This document shows positions 9,064 to 16,942 of a DNA stretch of 64,000 bases, piece after piece. The translations under genes and the position numbers were made by a program. The stretch lies in NCBI RefSeq assembly GCF_008639165.1, contig NZ_CP029197.1:7320001-7384000 (forward strand), given 5' to 3'. The notes beneath the pieces were generated by a model. It made no database searches, had not been told where the DNA came from, and saw nothing but the letters and a program-made list of their open reading frames with translations. Each line of letters starts with the position of its first letter. Position 1 is the stretch's first letter. Source of the stretch: Streptomyces venezuelae ATCC 10712 (GTDB lineage: Bacteria; Actinomycetota; Actinomycetes; Streptomycetales; Streptomycetaceae).

Positions 9064-9744
9064 ATGCGAGACAACGACACTCCGGCGAGGGCCGACAGCG
9101 GCCTGTCGACCGACGACATAGCGGGCACACCCCAAGGCACCGGTACGACCGGTACGGACCCCCGGGAGGAGCGCGGGCGGAGTTCCGACCAGCCGCCGGT
9201 CTACCCGGGGGAGAGCACCCCGACCGGCACGGACGCCGACGTGACGGACCGTGACGCGGCCCTCGGCGACGAGCGCGACGGCGGTGGCGAGGCCGGCGGC
9301 CGGTCGGCCGAAACGCGTACGAGCGAGACACCGGAGAACGGCGGAGCACAGGAGAGCGGCGGAGCACCGGAGAGCGGCGGACGGGACGAGCCGACGAGCG
9401 ACGCCCCGCACCCGCCCCCGCACCTGCTGGACCCCGGCGACGAGGACGGCTTCCGGGCGCGCTGGCACGACATCCAGAGCCAGTTCGTCGACGACCCCCG
9501 CGAGGCCGTGCACGCGGCCGACGCGCTCGTCGCCGAAGTGATGCAGCGGCTCGCCGCCACCTTCGCCGACCACCGGAAGACCCTCGAAGGCCAGTGGAAC
9601 CGGGGTGAGGACGTGGACACGGAGAGCCTGCGTACGGCCCTGCGCCAGTACCGCTCCTTCTTCCACCGGCTCCTCAGCACCGGCGGAGACGGGGGCGGGG
9701 AAGCTGCCGCCTCCGACCGGCGCCCCACGGCGCCGCCGCGTTGA
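9064..9744 (+). CDS. soluble paralogue with disordered N-terminus, unknown function
   Basis: 226 residues. The first ~120 are low-complexity Gly/Thr/Glu/Pro with short repeats (ESGGAPESGG), probably disordered. The last ~90 repeat the domain of the preceding gene: RWHDIQSQFVDDPREAV, HAADALV, then RQYRSFFHRLLS. There is no membrane helix, unlike its neighbour. Nine bases separate the two genes, so they are most likely co-transcribed and may form hetero-oligomers (inference). A strong hairpin at 9770-9805 ends the unit. Confidence 0.7.
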   Translation: MRDNDTPARADSGLSTDDIAGTPQGTGTTGTDPREERGRSSDQPPVYPGESTPTGTDADVTDRDAALGDERDGGGEAGGRSAETRTSETPENGGAQESGGAPESGGRDEPTSDAPHPPPHLLDPGDEDGFRARWHDIQSQFVDDPREAVHAADALVAEVMQRLAATFADHRKTLEGQWNRGEDVDTESLRTALRQYRSFFHRLLSTGGDGGGEAAASDRRPTAPPR

Positions 9745-9769
9745 ACGGCGCGACCCGACCCGCACCGGC

Positions 9770-9805
9770 CCCCTGCCCTCACCCTCCATCGGGTGAGGGC
9801 AGGGG
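9770..9805 (+). terminator. intrinsic-type hairpin after the paralogue pair
   Basis: Perfect 15-bp inverted repeat (9770-9784 and 9791-9805) around a 6-base loop, 26 bases after the stop of the upstream gene. There is no U tract, which is usual for terminators in high-GC actinobacteria. Confidence 0.7.
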
Positions 9806-9850
9806 AGCGTCCGGCGGGGCGGACCGTCCGGCCGGGCGCACGGGGGAATA

Positions 9851-10291
9851 GTGCGGGGCGTGACCTCGTCCCCGCGCGCCCTCCGTCGCCCCGTACGCCC
9901 GCTGGCCGGCGTCCTGCTGGCGGCGGCCCTGCTCAGCGGCTGCGGCGCCTCCGCGGCCCGCGAGGACGGTGCCTCCCGGGCCGGCCTGCTCTTCACGACG
10001 GCGCTCGCCGCGGACGACCTCAGGGCCGGCTGTGAGCTGCTCGCCCCCGAGACCCGGGAACAGGTCGAGTCGGACGCCAAGAGCCCCTGCGGCCCGGCGC
10101 TGCGCTCGCTGGACCTGCCGAAGGCCGGAGCGCAGCTCGGGGTGGAGGTCTACGGCCGCCAGGCGCTCCTGCGCATGCGGAACGACACGCTGTTCCTCTC
10201 GCAGTTCGACGACGGCTGGAAGGTCACCGCCGCGGGCTGTGTCCCGCAGGCGGAGGACGAGCCGTACCAGTGCGCGCTGAAGGGATCCTGA
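9851..10291 (+). CDS. secreted lipoprotein, unknown function
   Basis: 146 residues from GTG 9851. An Arg-rich n-region and a hydrophobic stretch lead to the lipobox LLSGC, with the lipidated Cys near residue 31. The mature part has four further cysteines, which could form disulfides (AGCELL, KSPCG, AAGCVP, YQCALKG). The LSQFDDGWKVTAAGCVPQ segment resembles small NTF2-like lipoproteins, but I cannot confirm that. Ends 2 bp before a tiny membrane peptide gene. Confidence 0.7.
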   Translation: MRGVTSSPRALRRPVRPLAGVLLAAALLSGCGASAAREDGASRAGLLFTTALAADDLRAGCELLAPETREQVESDAKSPCGPALRSLDLPKAGAQLGVEVYGRQALLRMRNDTLFLSQFDDGWKVTAAGCVPQAEDEPYQCALKGS

Positions 10292-10293
10292 CC

Positions 10294-10377
10294 ATGAAGT
10301 CCGTGTTCGCGGGGTGCGTCGTGATCATTCTCGGCGGCCTCGCCTACTTCACCGTGATCGGAGCGATGCACCGGTGA
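10294..10377 (+). CDS. 27-residue single-helix membrane peptide
   Basis: ATG at 10294 directly after the lipoprotein stop. It encodes MKSVFAGCVVIILGGLAYF and seven more residues, almost wholly one membrane helix. The TGA at 10375-10377 overlaps the GTG start of the next gene as GTGA, which suggests translational coupling. Too small to assign a family. Reality is supported by the gap-free position between two genes and the hydrophobic bias. Confidence 0.5.
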   Translation: MKSVFAGCVVIILGGLAYFTVIGAMHR

Positions 10378-11069
10378 GCGCGAACAGGCGGGAGCGTACG
10401 GGGTTCTGGCGCGGCAACAGCCTCTCCCTCGTCTTCGGCGCCGCGTTCCTCGTCGTGCTCGCCGCTCAGGCGGTCGCCGGACGGGCCGAGTTCAACGAAC
10501 AGCTGGCCGTCGAAGGGCTCCAGCAGGTCGGCTTCGGGGACTACCTCATGTCCTCGGACTTCGCGGTCGACGTCACCGAGAACTGGCAGTCCGAGTTCCT
10601 GCAGTTCTTCCTCTACATCTTCGGCACCGTCCATCTCCTCCAGCGCGGCTCGCCGGAGTCGAAACCCCTGCACAAGGCCGGTACCGAGAGCGAACGCGAA
10701 CAGAAACTGGGCGACCACGCCCAGTCCGACTCGCCCCGCTGGGCGAGCACCAAGGACTGGCGGCAGGCCCTCTACTCCCGCTCGCTGGGCCTCGCCATGG
10801 CCGTGTTCTTCCTGTTCTCCTGGTTCGCCCAGTCCGTCTCCGGGGTCTCCGCGTACAACGACGTACGGCTGCGCCAGCTCCAGGAGCCCGTCAGCTGGGT
10901 CTCCTACCTGGCCTCCTCGGACTTCTGGAACCGTTCCCTGCAGAACTGGCAGTCGGAACTCCTCGCGGTGGCCGCGATGGCCATCCTCTCGGTCTACCTC
11001 CGCCAGCGCGGCTCCCCCGAGTCGAAGCCGGTCGGCTCCCCCCACTCCGCCACCGGCGTCGAAGGCTGA
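10374..11069 (+). CDS. DUF6766-type membrane protein with internal duplication
   Basis: 231 residues from GTG 10374, chosen because it overlaps the upstream stop; the longer frame to 10314 is an unlikely Arg/His-rich extension. Two homologous halves each hold a membrane helix near a NSLSLVF-type start, a SSDF motif, NWQSE, a second helix and QRGSPESKP. The halves meet near residue 105. The pattern matches the actinobacterial DUF6766 family, function unknown. Likely an operon with the lipoprotein and the 27-residue peptide; a hairpin at 11099-11131 follows. Confidence 0.75.
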   Translation: MSANRRERTGFWRGNSLSLVFGAAFLVVLAAQAVAGRAEFNEQLAVEGLQQVGFGDYLMSSDFAVDVTENWQSEFLQFFLYIFGTVHLLQRGSPESKPLHKAGTESEREQKLGDHAQSDSPRWASTKDWRQALYSRSLGLAMAVFFLFSWFAQSVSGVSAYNDVRLRQLQEPVSWVSYLASSDFWNRSLQNWQSELLAVAAMAILSVYLRQRGSPESKPVGSPHSATGVEG

Positions 11070-11098
11070 ACGCCCGCGCCGGGCTCCCGGGCCCGGCG

Positions 11099-11131
11099 CC
11101 ACCGCCCGGAAGGGGAAAAGTCGGGCGGTGG
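11099..11131 (+). terminator. hairpin after DUF6766 gene
   Basis: Ten-base perfect inverted repeat (11099-11108 and 11122-11131) with a 13-base loop, followed by CTTT. Lies 30 bases after the stop and between convergent genes. Confidence 0.6.
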
Positions 11132-11239
11132 CTTTCGGGTGCGCGCACCCACCCGGCGACTGCCCCGGGCAGCCCGTTCCAAGCGCGCGAGTCCGGACCC
11201 GTACCCAGAGAATGTCCAGCCGGTCGGGCCGGACGCGGC

Positions 11240-12046
11240 CTACCGGGTGAGCGGCAGGTGGTAGAGGGCGAAGGCCCGGCCGATCACGGGCTGGGCGACG
11301 TTGCGGACGCGTACGCCCCCGGCCGTCATTCCGTGTTCCGTGCCCAGGTGCGCGTGCCCGTGGACGGCGAGGTCGGCACCGCCGTCGTCGATGGCCTCCG
11401 CGAGGAGGTAGCTGCCGAGGAAGGGCTGGATCTCCACCGGTTCACCCGCGAGCGTGTCGGGGACGGGCGCGTAGTGCGTCAGGGCGATCCTGACTCCGCA
11501 GCCGTCGGCGGACAGCTCACGGAGGGCCTGGTGCAGGCCTTCGGCGGCCCGGCGCGCGGTGCGGACGAACTCCTTCATCTCGCGTTCGCCGAACTCCCCG
11601 GCGCTACGGCCCGCGAAGCCGCCGCAGAAGCCCTTCGCCCCGGCGATCCCCACCCTGCCGCCGTCCACCGGCAGGACCACGCTCTCGCCCTCCAGGACGG
11701 TGACCCCCGCGTCGGTGAGGGCGTGCGCGACGTCCGTCTCCCGCTCGTCGTGGTAGTCGTGGTTGCCGAGCACCGCGACCACGGGGACACCCAGGTCCCG
11801 CACCTCATCGGCGACCACCTCCGCCTCGGCGACCGTGCCGTGGCGGGTGAGGTCGCCGGCGAGGAGGAGGACGTCGGCGCAGAGCGGCAGGGTCGCGAAC
11901 GACGGCCTCAGCAGGCCACGGGAGTCCGTGCCCAGATGGATGTCCCCCACGGCGGCCACGCGCACGGCACCCGGGTCGCCCTCCGCGCCCCCCGCGTACG
12001 CAACCGCGTCCCGGCCCTGCCGGCCGTGCTCCCCTGCGGACGTCAT
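11240..12046 (-). CDS. calcineurin-like metallophosphoesterase
   Basis: 268 residues with all metal-binding blocks of the family: GDIHLGTDS (D-x-H), LAGDLTRHG (GD), LGNHDYH (GNHD), LTHYAPVP and HGHAHLG. These bind two metals and hydrolyse phosphoesters; the natural substrate is unknown. The ATG at 12046 overlaps the stop of the upstream BON-like gene by four bases, indicating coupled translation. Confidence 0.85.
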   Translation of the reverse strand: MTSAGEHGRQGRDAVAYAGGAEGDPGAVRVAAVGDIHLGTDSRGLLRPSFATLPLCADVLLLAGDLTRHGTVAEAEVVADEVRDLGVPVVAVLGNHDYHDERETDVAHALTDAGVTVLEGESVVLPVDGGRVGIAGAKGFCGGFAGRSAGEFGEREMKEFVRTARRAAEGLHQALRELSADGCGVRIALTHYAPVPDTLAGEPVEIQPFLGSYLLAEAIDDGGADLAVHGHAHLGTEHGMTAGGVRVRNVAQPVIGRAFALYHLPLTR

Positions 12047-12294
12047 CGCAACTCCTCGGACCGGTCCGGCGGGTCGGCGCAGGCGACCATGAGGTCCGTG
12101 TGGAGGGACAGTCCCGCCAGCTCCGCCTCGGCGATCCGGAGGATCTCCTCACGGTGGTCGGCCGTCGGGATCGTCCCCGTCAGGAGGACGACCGACCCCC
12201 GCACCTCGATCCGCACCCCGAGCTCCGCCACCTCCCCGCCCATGAGCCGGTCTCTGAACCGGGCGATCCGGTACTCGGCGTCGCCGCTGCTCAT
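12043..12294 (-). CDS. small BON-like domain protein
   Basis: 83 residues; ATG at 12294 with GGAGG six bases upstream. The core (ELGVRIEVRGSVVLLTGTIP followed by RIAEAELAG) has the BON pattern: amphipathic helix, the V-x-L-x-G strand turn, and a second helix. BON domains bind phospholipids or act as accessory domains. It has no signal peptide. Translation is coupled to the downstream metallophosphoesterase by a 4-bp overlap, suggesting that the two work together. Confidence 0.7.
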   Translation of the reverse strand: MSSGDAEYRIARFRDRLMGGEVAELGVRIEVRGSVVLLTGTIPTADHREEILRIAEAELAGLSLHTDLMVACADPPDRSEELR

Positions 12295-12344
12295 CACGTA
12301 CCTCCGTCCTGGTGGCCGGCCGCGGGGGCCGGTGGGGCCGCGGA

Positions 12345-13034
12345 CTACTCCGCCGACGACTCCCGCTCGGCGCGGACCTTCGCGAACGGGGCCGTGTCGA
12401 GGTGGGCGAGCAGGTCCTTCGCGTCGTCGTACACGGCGGCGGCGCCCGCGTCCTCGAGGTCCGCGCGCGGAATCCCGCCGCAGAGCAGCCCGACGCAGAG
12501 CACCCCCGCGCGGCGCGCGGCCTCCATGTCCCAGACGCTGTCCCCGACGAGCACGGCCCGCTCGGCGGGCACGCCCGCCAGTGAGAGGGCGTGCTCGATC
12601 GGGTCCGGCGCGGGCTTGCCCTCCGCCACGTCGTCGGCGGTGGCCGTCGCCGAGATCGCGGCGTCCGCGTCCACGGCCGCGCGGAGCGCCTCCAGCTCCC
12701 GGTCCTTGGCGGAGGTGACCAGGACGACCTTCCAGCCGCCGCCCGCGAGCGTGCTCAGCAGCTCCGCCGCACCGTCGAAGGCCCGGAGCCGCTCGAAGTA
12801 CGCCCCGTACAGGGTGTCGTGGGCGGCGCTGAGCCGGTCGTCCCCCGACCGGTCGCGGTCGGGGCCGAGGAGATGCTCCAGGAGCTTCTCGCCCGGCAGC
12901 CCGATCGCGCGGTGGACGGCGTGCGTCGGGACGTCGTGCCCGCCCTGACGCAGCGCCTCCCACCAGGCGACGACGTGCAGGGCGTTGGAATCCACCAGGG
13001 TTCCGTCCACGTCGAACAGAGCGGCCCGGTCCAT
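12345..13034 (-). CDS. HAD-superfamily phosphatase (phosphoglycolate phosphatase-like)
   Basis: 229 residues. Motif I is FDVDGTLVDS at the N-terminus, giving the nucleophile and acid Asp. A helical cap follows. Motif II lies in VVLVTSAKD, motif III is EGKPAPDPIEHAL and motif IV is VGDSVWDMEAA. This fits the HAD IA group acting on small phosphorylated metabolites. Not overlapping its neighbours; a 50-bp gap separates it from the BON-like gene downstream. Confidence 0.85.
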   Translation of the reverse strand: MDRAALFDVDGTLVDSNALHVVAWWEALRQGGHDVPTHAVHRAIGLPGEKLLEHLLGPDRDRSGDDRLSAAHDTLYGAYFERLRAFDGAAELLSTLAGGGWKVVLVTSAKDRELEALRAAVDADAAISATATADDVAEGKPAPDPIEHALSLAGVPAERAVLVGDSVWDMEAARRAGVLCVGLLCGGIPRADLEDAGAAAVYDDAKDLLAHLDTAPFAKVRAERESSAE

Positions 13035-13092
13035 CTCCTCGCCTCCGTCCTCACCTCAGGTCGTGTTCACATCCGGCGACGTACCGGCTCCG

Positions 13093-13608
13093 TCACCGCA
13101 GGCCGGTGGAGCCCGGGTCGTCCCTCGGGGTCATGTCGGGGCTGTCGGCGCCGCCCGGGCTGATACGGCCGCGCCAGCCGCCGGACTCCCGGCCGTGCTC
13201 CTCGATGTAGCCCTTGAACCGCTTCAGGTCGCCCTTGACCCGGCGGTCCAGCACGCCCATCGCGTCGGCGGCCTTCTCCGCCATGCCGGAGGGCTCGACG
13301 TCCATGGCCAGCCGCACCCGGGTGTGCGCCTCGTCGAGCGGCTGGAAGCTGACGACGCCCATCTGCTGGACATCGCCCGCGACCGTGCGCCAGGCGACGC
13401 GCTCGTCCGGGAGCTGGTCGACGATCTCGGTGTCGAACTCGCGCCGCACCCCGGCCACCTTGGTCCGCCAGTGGCAGTGCCGGTCGTCGGTCTGCCGGAC
13501 CTCCTCGACGCCCTCCATGAACTTCGGGAACTCCTCGAACTGCGTCCACTGGTTGTACGCGGTCCGCAGGGGGACGTCGACGTCGATGGTCTGTTCAACG
13601 GTGCTCAT
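13093..13608 (-). CDS. SRPBCC (START-like) family protein
   Basis: 171 residues from the ATG at 13608 (AGGA upstream); an upstream in-frame Met at 13704 lies inside the neighbouring gene and is unlikely. The sequence opens VEQTIDVDVPLRTAYNQWTQ and has FPKFMEGVEEV and TRVRLAMDVEP, typical of the cyclase/dehydrase-like SRPBCC group that binds hydrophobic ligands. The C-terminal ~25 residues are a disordered Pro/Asp/Gly tail. The ligand is unknown. Confidence 0.8.
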   Translation of the reverse strand: MSTVEQTIDVDVPLRTAYNQWTQFEEFPKFMEGVEEVRQTDDRHCHWRTKVAGVRREFDTEIVDQLPDERVAWRTVAGDVQQMGVVSFQPLDEAHTRVRLAMDVEPSGMAEKAADAMGVLDRRVKGDLKRFKGYIEEHGRESGGWRGRISPGGADSPDMTPRDDPGSTGLR

Positions 13609-13630
13609 GAGTCCTGCCTCCTTCGGTCGT

Positions 13631-13816
13631 TCAGTGTGCGGCGGCCCCGAACTCGGCGTGCTGCGTGCGCAGCGCGAAGTCGGGTTCGCTCCGGGGCGGT
13701 TCACCGAGGAAGCGGCGACGCGCCTCGGCGCGTGCCTCCCGCAGCAGTGCGCGGAACTCCTCGTCGGAGAGCGGGCGTCGCCCGTTGCCCGTCCGTACGT
13801 CGGTGTTCGCGTTCAT
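13631..13816 (-). CDS. small conserved-type hypothetical protein (61 aa)
   Basis: ATG at 13816 preceded by GGAGG at nine to ten bases. The 61 residues contain an acidic-basic helix (LSDEEFRALLREARAEARRR) and a short tail. It lies 22 bp upstream of the SRPBCC gene on the same strand, so the two are probably one transcript. No family recognised. Confidence 0.6.
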   Translation of the reverse strand: MNANTDVRTGNGRRPLSDEEFRALLREARAEARRRFLGEPPRSEPDFALRTQHAEFGAAAH

Positions 13817-13963
13817 CGGGGGTTCCCTCCTCGGTGCCGGTGACCGGCGCTGCCCCGCGTCTACCCGGGCCGCCCGTCGGTAAGCAGCCGGAGTGGGCGG
13901 GGCGGGCCCGCGGCATGCCGAGGCGGGCGCGGGGTAGCCGCGGGGCGACGTGAGGAGATGGTG

Positions 13964-14686
13964 ATGACCACAGTGACGACGAGGACCGGGGGACAACGTG
14001 TACCGCCGGACCATGCGGCGCGGGCCCACCACCTGCCCCGCGTGTACCGGCTTCCCGGCGTGTACGCGCCCCAGGCCGACACCGGTCTGCTGGCGGCGCA
14101 CGTACGGCGGGAGGAGCTCCGGCCAGGAGCGCGCTCGCTCGACCTGTGCACGGGCACCGGCGTTCTCGCGCTCGTCGCGGCCCTGCGGGGCGCGCGGGCC
14201 ACCGCCGTCGACATCTCGCGTACCGCGATCGCCGTCGCACGCCTCAACGCGCGGCTGCACCGCTGCCGGATCCGGACGCTGTGCGGAGACCTGGACGGCC
14301 CGGTCGCCCACGAGCGGTTCGACCTCGTCACCGTGAACCCGCCGTACGTACCGTCCGCGGACGCCCAGACGCCGTCCCGCGGTGCGCGGCGCAGCTGGGA
14401 CGCCGGGACCGACGGCCGGCTGCTCCTCGACCGGATCTGCTCGCGCGCCCCGAGCTTCCTCGCCCCCTCCGGCGTCCTGCTGATCGTCCAGTCGTCCCTC
14501 TCGGGCGTCGACGCCACGCTGGCGGCCCTCGGGCGGGGCGGCCTTTCGCCGCGCGTCGTGGAGCGCCGTAAACAGGGCTTCGGGCCGGTGATGTCGGCCC
14601 GGTCGGCCTGGTTCGCCGACCGGGGCCTGATCGCCCCGGGCGTGCGTACGGAGGACCTCGTGGTGATCCGCGCGTGCCGGCCGTGA
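13964..14686 (+). CDS. SAM-dependent methyltransferase, HemK/PrmC-like
   Basis: 240 residues from ATG 13964, with GAGGAG 6 bases upstream; an ATG at 13958 directly abuts the RBS and is less likely. SAM motif I is LDLCTGTGVLAL and the acidic loop is AVDIS. The catalytic NPPY signature (VTVNPPYVPS) is that of N-methyltransferases acting on Gln, Asn or adenine. It is about the size of stand-alone HemK2-like enzymes in actinobacteria, so the target may be a protein Gln, which is an inference. Monocistronic as far as seen. Confidence 0.8.
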   Translation: MTTVTTRTGGQRVPPDHAARAHHLPRVYRLPGVYAPQADTGLLAAHVRREELRPGARSLDLCTGTGVLALVAALRGARATAVDISRTAIAVARLNARLHRCRIRTLCGDLDGPVAHERFDLVTVNPPYVPSADAQTPSRGARRSWDAGTDGRLLLDRICSRAPSFLAPSGVLLIVQSSLSGVDATLAALGRGGLSPRVVERRKQGFGPVMSARSAWFADRGLIAPGVRTEDLVVIRACRP

Positions 14687-14780
14687 CGGGAGTCGCCCGC
14701 GGGGTCGCCATGATTGACGGCCCGCGAACCGGGCAGTCGCGCGGTGTCGGCGCAGTCGCTTCGATCGGTGGTGGTGTGTG

Positions 14781-15227
14781 ATGACCGTTCTCCCCGAGGG
14801 CTCCCGGACGACCGGCCGGGGCACCGCTCCCGAGCCCGTCGTGCCCCGCATCCGGCCGCTCCCGGAGGGTCCGGTGCTCGTGGACGGCCCGGCGGACATC
14901 GTGATGCCCGACGGGTCGGTGGTGCGCTGCGAGCGCCCCGTGATGGCGCTGTGCACGTGCCGGCGGAGCCTGCGGGCCCCGTTCTGCGACACGAGCCACC
15001 GCACCCGCCTGAGGCGCGACCGCGCCACGAAGCCCCGGACGCAGGGCGGCCCGACGACGGAGGCGCGAACACCCGACGGCCCGACGACGGAGGCGAGAAC
15101 GCCCGACGGCCCGACCACGGAGCCGCGAACGCCCGACGGCCCGACCACGGAGCCGCGAACGCCCGACGGCCCGGCGACGGAGACGCGAACGCCCGATGGC
15201 CCGGCGACGGAGGCGCGGACCTCATGA
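14781..15227 (+). CDS. CDGSH iron-sulfur domain protein with decapeptide-repeat tail
   Basis: 148 residues (a GTG directly before the ATG is an alternative start). Residues ~58-75 carry the CDGSH-type cluster motif CTCRRSLRAPFCDTSH, with Thr in place of Gly. The three Cys and one His that bind a [2Fe-2S] cluster are all present. From residue ~88 on, a ten-residue unit, ARTPDGPTTE with minor changes, is repeated about six times to the end. TGA at 15225-15227 overlaps the next ATG by four bases, so translation is coupled to the iron-containing redox enzyme. Likely an electron carrier for that enzyme (inference). Confidence 0.8.
   Translation: MTVLPEGSRTTGRGTAPEPVVPRIRPLPEGPVLVDGPADIVMPDGSVVRCERPVMALCTCRRSLRAPFCDTSHRTRLRRDRATKPRTQGGPTTEARTPDGPTTEARTPDGPTTEPRTPDGPTTEPRTPDGPATETRTPDGPATEARTS
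15051..15218 (+). repeat. 30-bp in-frame tandem repeat in the CDGSH gene
   Basis: About six copies of a 30-base unit with a few point changes, encoding the decapeptide tail. Because the unit is a multiple of three, copy-number change would keep the frame and the coupled downstream start. Confidence 0.8.
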
Positions 15228-16294
15228 CCGTCCTCGCCGCGCCCGCCACCGCCGCCACGAGGCCCCCGGTCCCCGAGGCCCGGGGTGACGTGTCGTCCGC
15301 CGTACGGGCGCGCCTGCTCGGCGGCGGCGCCGACGTCCTTCCCAGCGCCGCGACGATCGCCCGGGGCGACCCGTACGGGGAGGACCTGCAGCTCGCCCTG
15401 CACCTCTGCTACGAACCCCACTACCAGGGCTTCGAAGGCGTCCCCGACACCGTCGAATGGGACGCCGGCCTCCTCGGCGTATGGGCCCTGGTGGAGCACC
15501 GGTTCGAGAGCGCCCTGCGGCACGACTGCCGTGACCGTCCCGGCGTCGGCGACGCCCTCGACGAACTGCTGGTCGAACCGGTCGGCGGCACAGGACCGAG
15601 TTCCTACCTCCTCGCCGAGGGCGAGCTGTGGCAGCTGCGCGAGAACGTCGTCCTGCGTTCCGTGTCCCAGCTGCGCGAGACGGACCCGCAGCTGTGGGTG
15701 ATCCCCCGGTTGCGCGGCCGCGCCAAGGCGGCCATGACGGCCATCGCGTACGACGAGTACGGCTGCGGGCGGGCCGAGCGGGTACACGCCGTGCTCTACG
15801 CACATCTCATGGCCGACCTCGGACTCGACCCGGCTTACGGGCGGTACGTCGACGTCGTCGGCGCCGAGATGCTGGCCGTCTCGAACCTGATGTCGCTGCT
15901 GGGTCTCCACCGACGGCTGCGGGGTGCGCTCGTCGGACACTTCGCCGTCCTGGAGACCACCTCCCCGCCCGCCGCCTCCCGGCTCTCCGCAGCCCTGCGC
16001 CGCGCGGGCGCAGGCCCGGCGGCTCAGCTGTACTACGACGAGCACGTGGTGGCGGACGCCGTCCACGAGCAGGTCGTGCGCCGGGACGTCGTCGGCGGCC
16101 TCCTCGACGACGAACCCGACCTCGCACCCGACGTCTCCTTCGGCATCGCTGCCACCCGCCATCTGGAGGACCGTCTCGGCGATCACCTCCTCGGCGCCTG
16201 GTCCCGGGGTGACAGCGCGCTGCGCACGCCCTCCCACGGCGCCGGCCCTCCCCATCGCAGCCGCCCGGAGGACGACGACAGGAGCGGATCATGA
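15224..16294 (+). CDS. iron-containing redox enzyme family protein (haem-oxygenase-like fold)
   Basis: 356 residues; ATG overlaps the CDGSH gene stop (ATGA). It has the helical pattern of the family, including an EPHYQGF segment, a Glu-rich central helix, and DEYGCGRAERVHAVLYAHLM, which holds the E-x6-H-type metal ligands. Members of this haem-oxygenase-like diiron group catalyse varied oxygenations of small molecules. The substrate is unknown. Its stop overlaps the ATG of the nucleotidyltransferase gene, making a three-gene coupled operon. Confidence 0.8.
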   Translation: MTVLAAPATAATRPPVPEARGDVSSAVRARLLGGGADVLPSAATIARGDPYGEDLQLALHLCYEPHYQGFEGVPDTVEWDAGLLGVWALVEHRFESALRHDCRDRPGVGDALDELLVEPVGGTGPSSYLLAEGELWQLRENVVLRSVSQLRETDPQLWVIPRLRGRAKAAMTAIAYDEYGCGRAERVHAVLYAHLMADLGLDPAYGRYVDVVGAEMLAVSNLMSLLGLHRRLRGALVGHFAVLETTSPPAASRLSAALRRAGAGPAAQLYYDEHVVADAVHEQVVRRDVVGGLLDDEPDLAPDVSFGIAATRHLEDRLGDHLLGAWSRGDSALRTPSHGAGPPHRSRPEDDDRSGS

Positions 16295-16926
16295 GCCTCG
16301 TGGAAGGCGGGGCCGCCCCCGGGCAGGCGGCGGCCGACGGCGGCGCGCCCGCCCTGCCCGTCGACCACACCCAGGCGATCCTGGAGGCGACCAAGGAGGT
16401 CGGCGCCGTGCTGAAGGCGTCCGGCCGCCCGTTCGCGCTGGTCGGCAGCGTCGCCGCGTACGCCCACGGCATCCCGGTCCGGCTCCAGCACGACACGGAC
16501 TTCGCGGTGCGCCGGGAGGACGCCGACGTCGTCACCCGGGCCCTGGTCGAACGCGGCATACGGATCGTCGACCCGCCCGAGGACTGGCTCGTGAAGGCCC
16601 GCTCGGGCGGGGAGGAGATCGACCTGATCTTCTCCCTCGCCGGCCGTCCGGTCACCGACGAACTCCTGGCCCGTTCCGACACGCTCCCCGTGGACTCGGT
16701 CCACATGCCGGTCCTCGCCCCCACCGACCTGATGGTCTCCCGTCTCCTCGCGCTCTCCGAGCATCACTGCGACTTCGGCGCGGTCCTGCCGCTGGCCCGC
16801 GGTCTGCGGGAGCGCGTCGACTGGGCGCGGGTCCGCGAGGACACGGACGACGCCCCGATGGCCAAGGCCTTCCTCTACCTGCTGGAGCTCCTCGACGTAC
16901 TCCCGCACCGGGCCGAGGAGCCCTAG
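16291..16926 (+). CDS. nucleotidyltransferase-fold protein (AbiEii/MenT-like)
   Basis: 211 residues. The pattern FALVGSVAAYAHGIPVRLQHDTDFAV is that of minimal nucleotidyltransferases: a helix preceded by G-S, then D-x-D that binds the metal. A third acidic residue is likely at EEIDLIFSL. A helical C-terminal half follows. It resembles stand-alone NTases of toxin or tRNA-modifying type, but no antitoxin is adjacent. Coupled by a 4-bp overlap to the redox enzyme, so a metabolic role is equally possible. Confidence 0.75.
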   Translation: MSLVEGGAAPGQAAADGGAPALPVDHTQAILEATKEVGAVLKASGRPFALVGSVAAYAHGIPVRLQHDTDFAVRREDADVVTRALVERGIRIVDPPEDWLVKARSGGEEIDLIFSLAGRPVTDELLARSDTLPVDSVHMPVLAPTDLMVSRLLALSEHHCDFGAVLPLARGLRERVDWARVREDTDDAPMAKAFLYLLELLDVLPHRAEEP

Positions 16927-16942
16927 CCGACCGCCGTACGGG

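Noticed and set aside
16291..16926. Toxin-antitoxin pair based on the AbiEii-like nucleotidyltransferase
   Set aside because: No AbiEi-like or other antitoxin gene is adjacent; the partners are redox genes.
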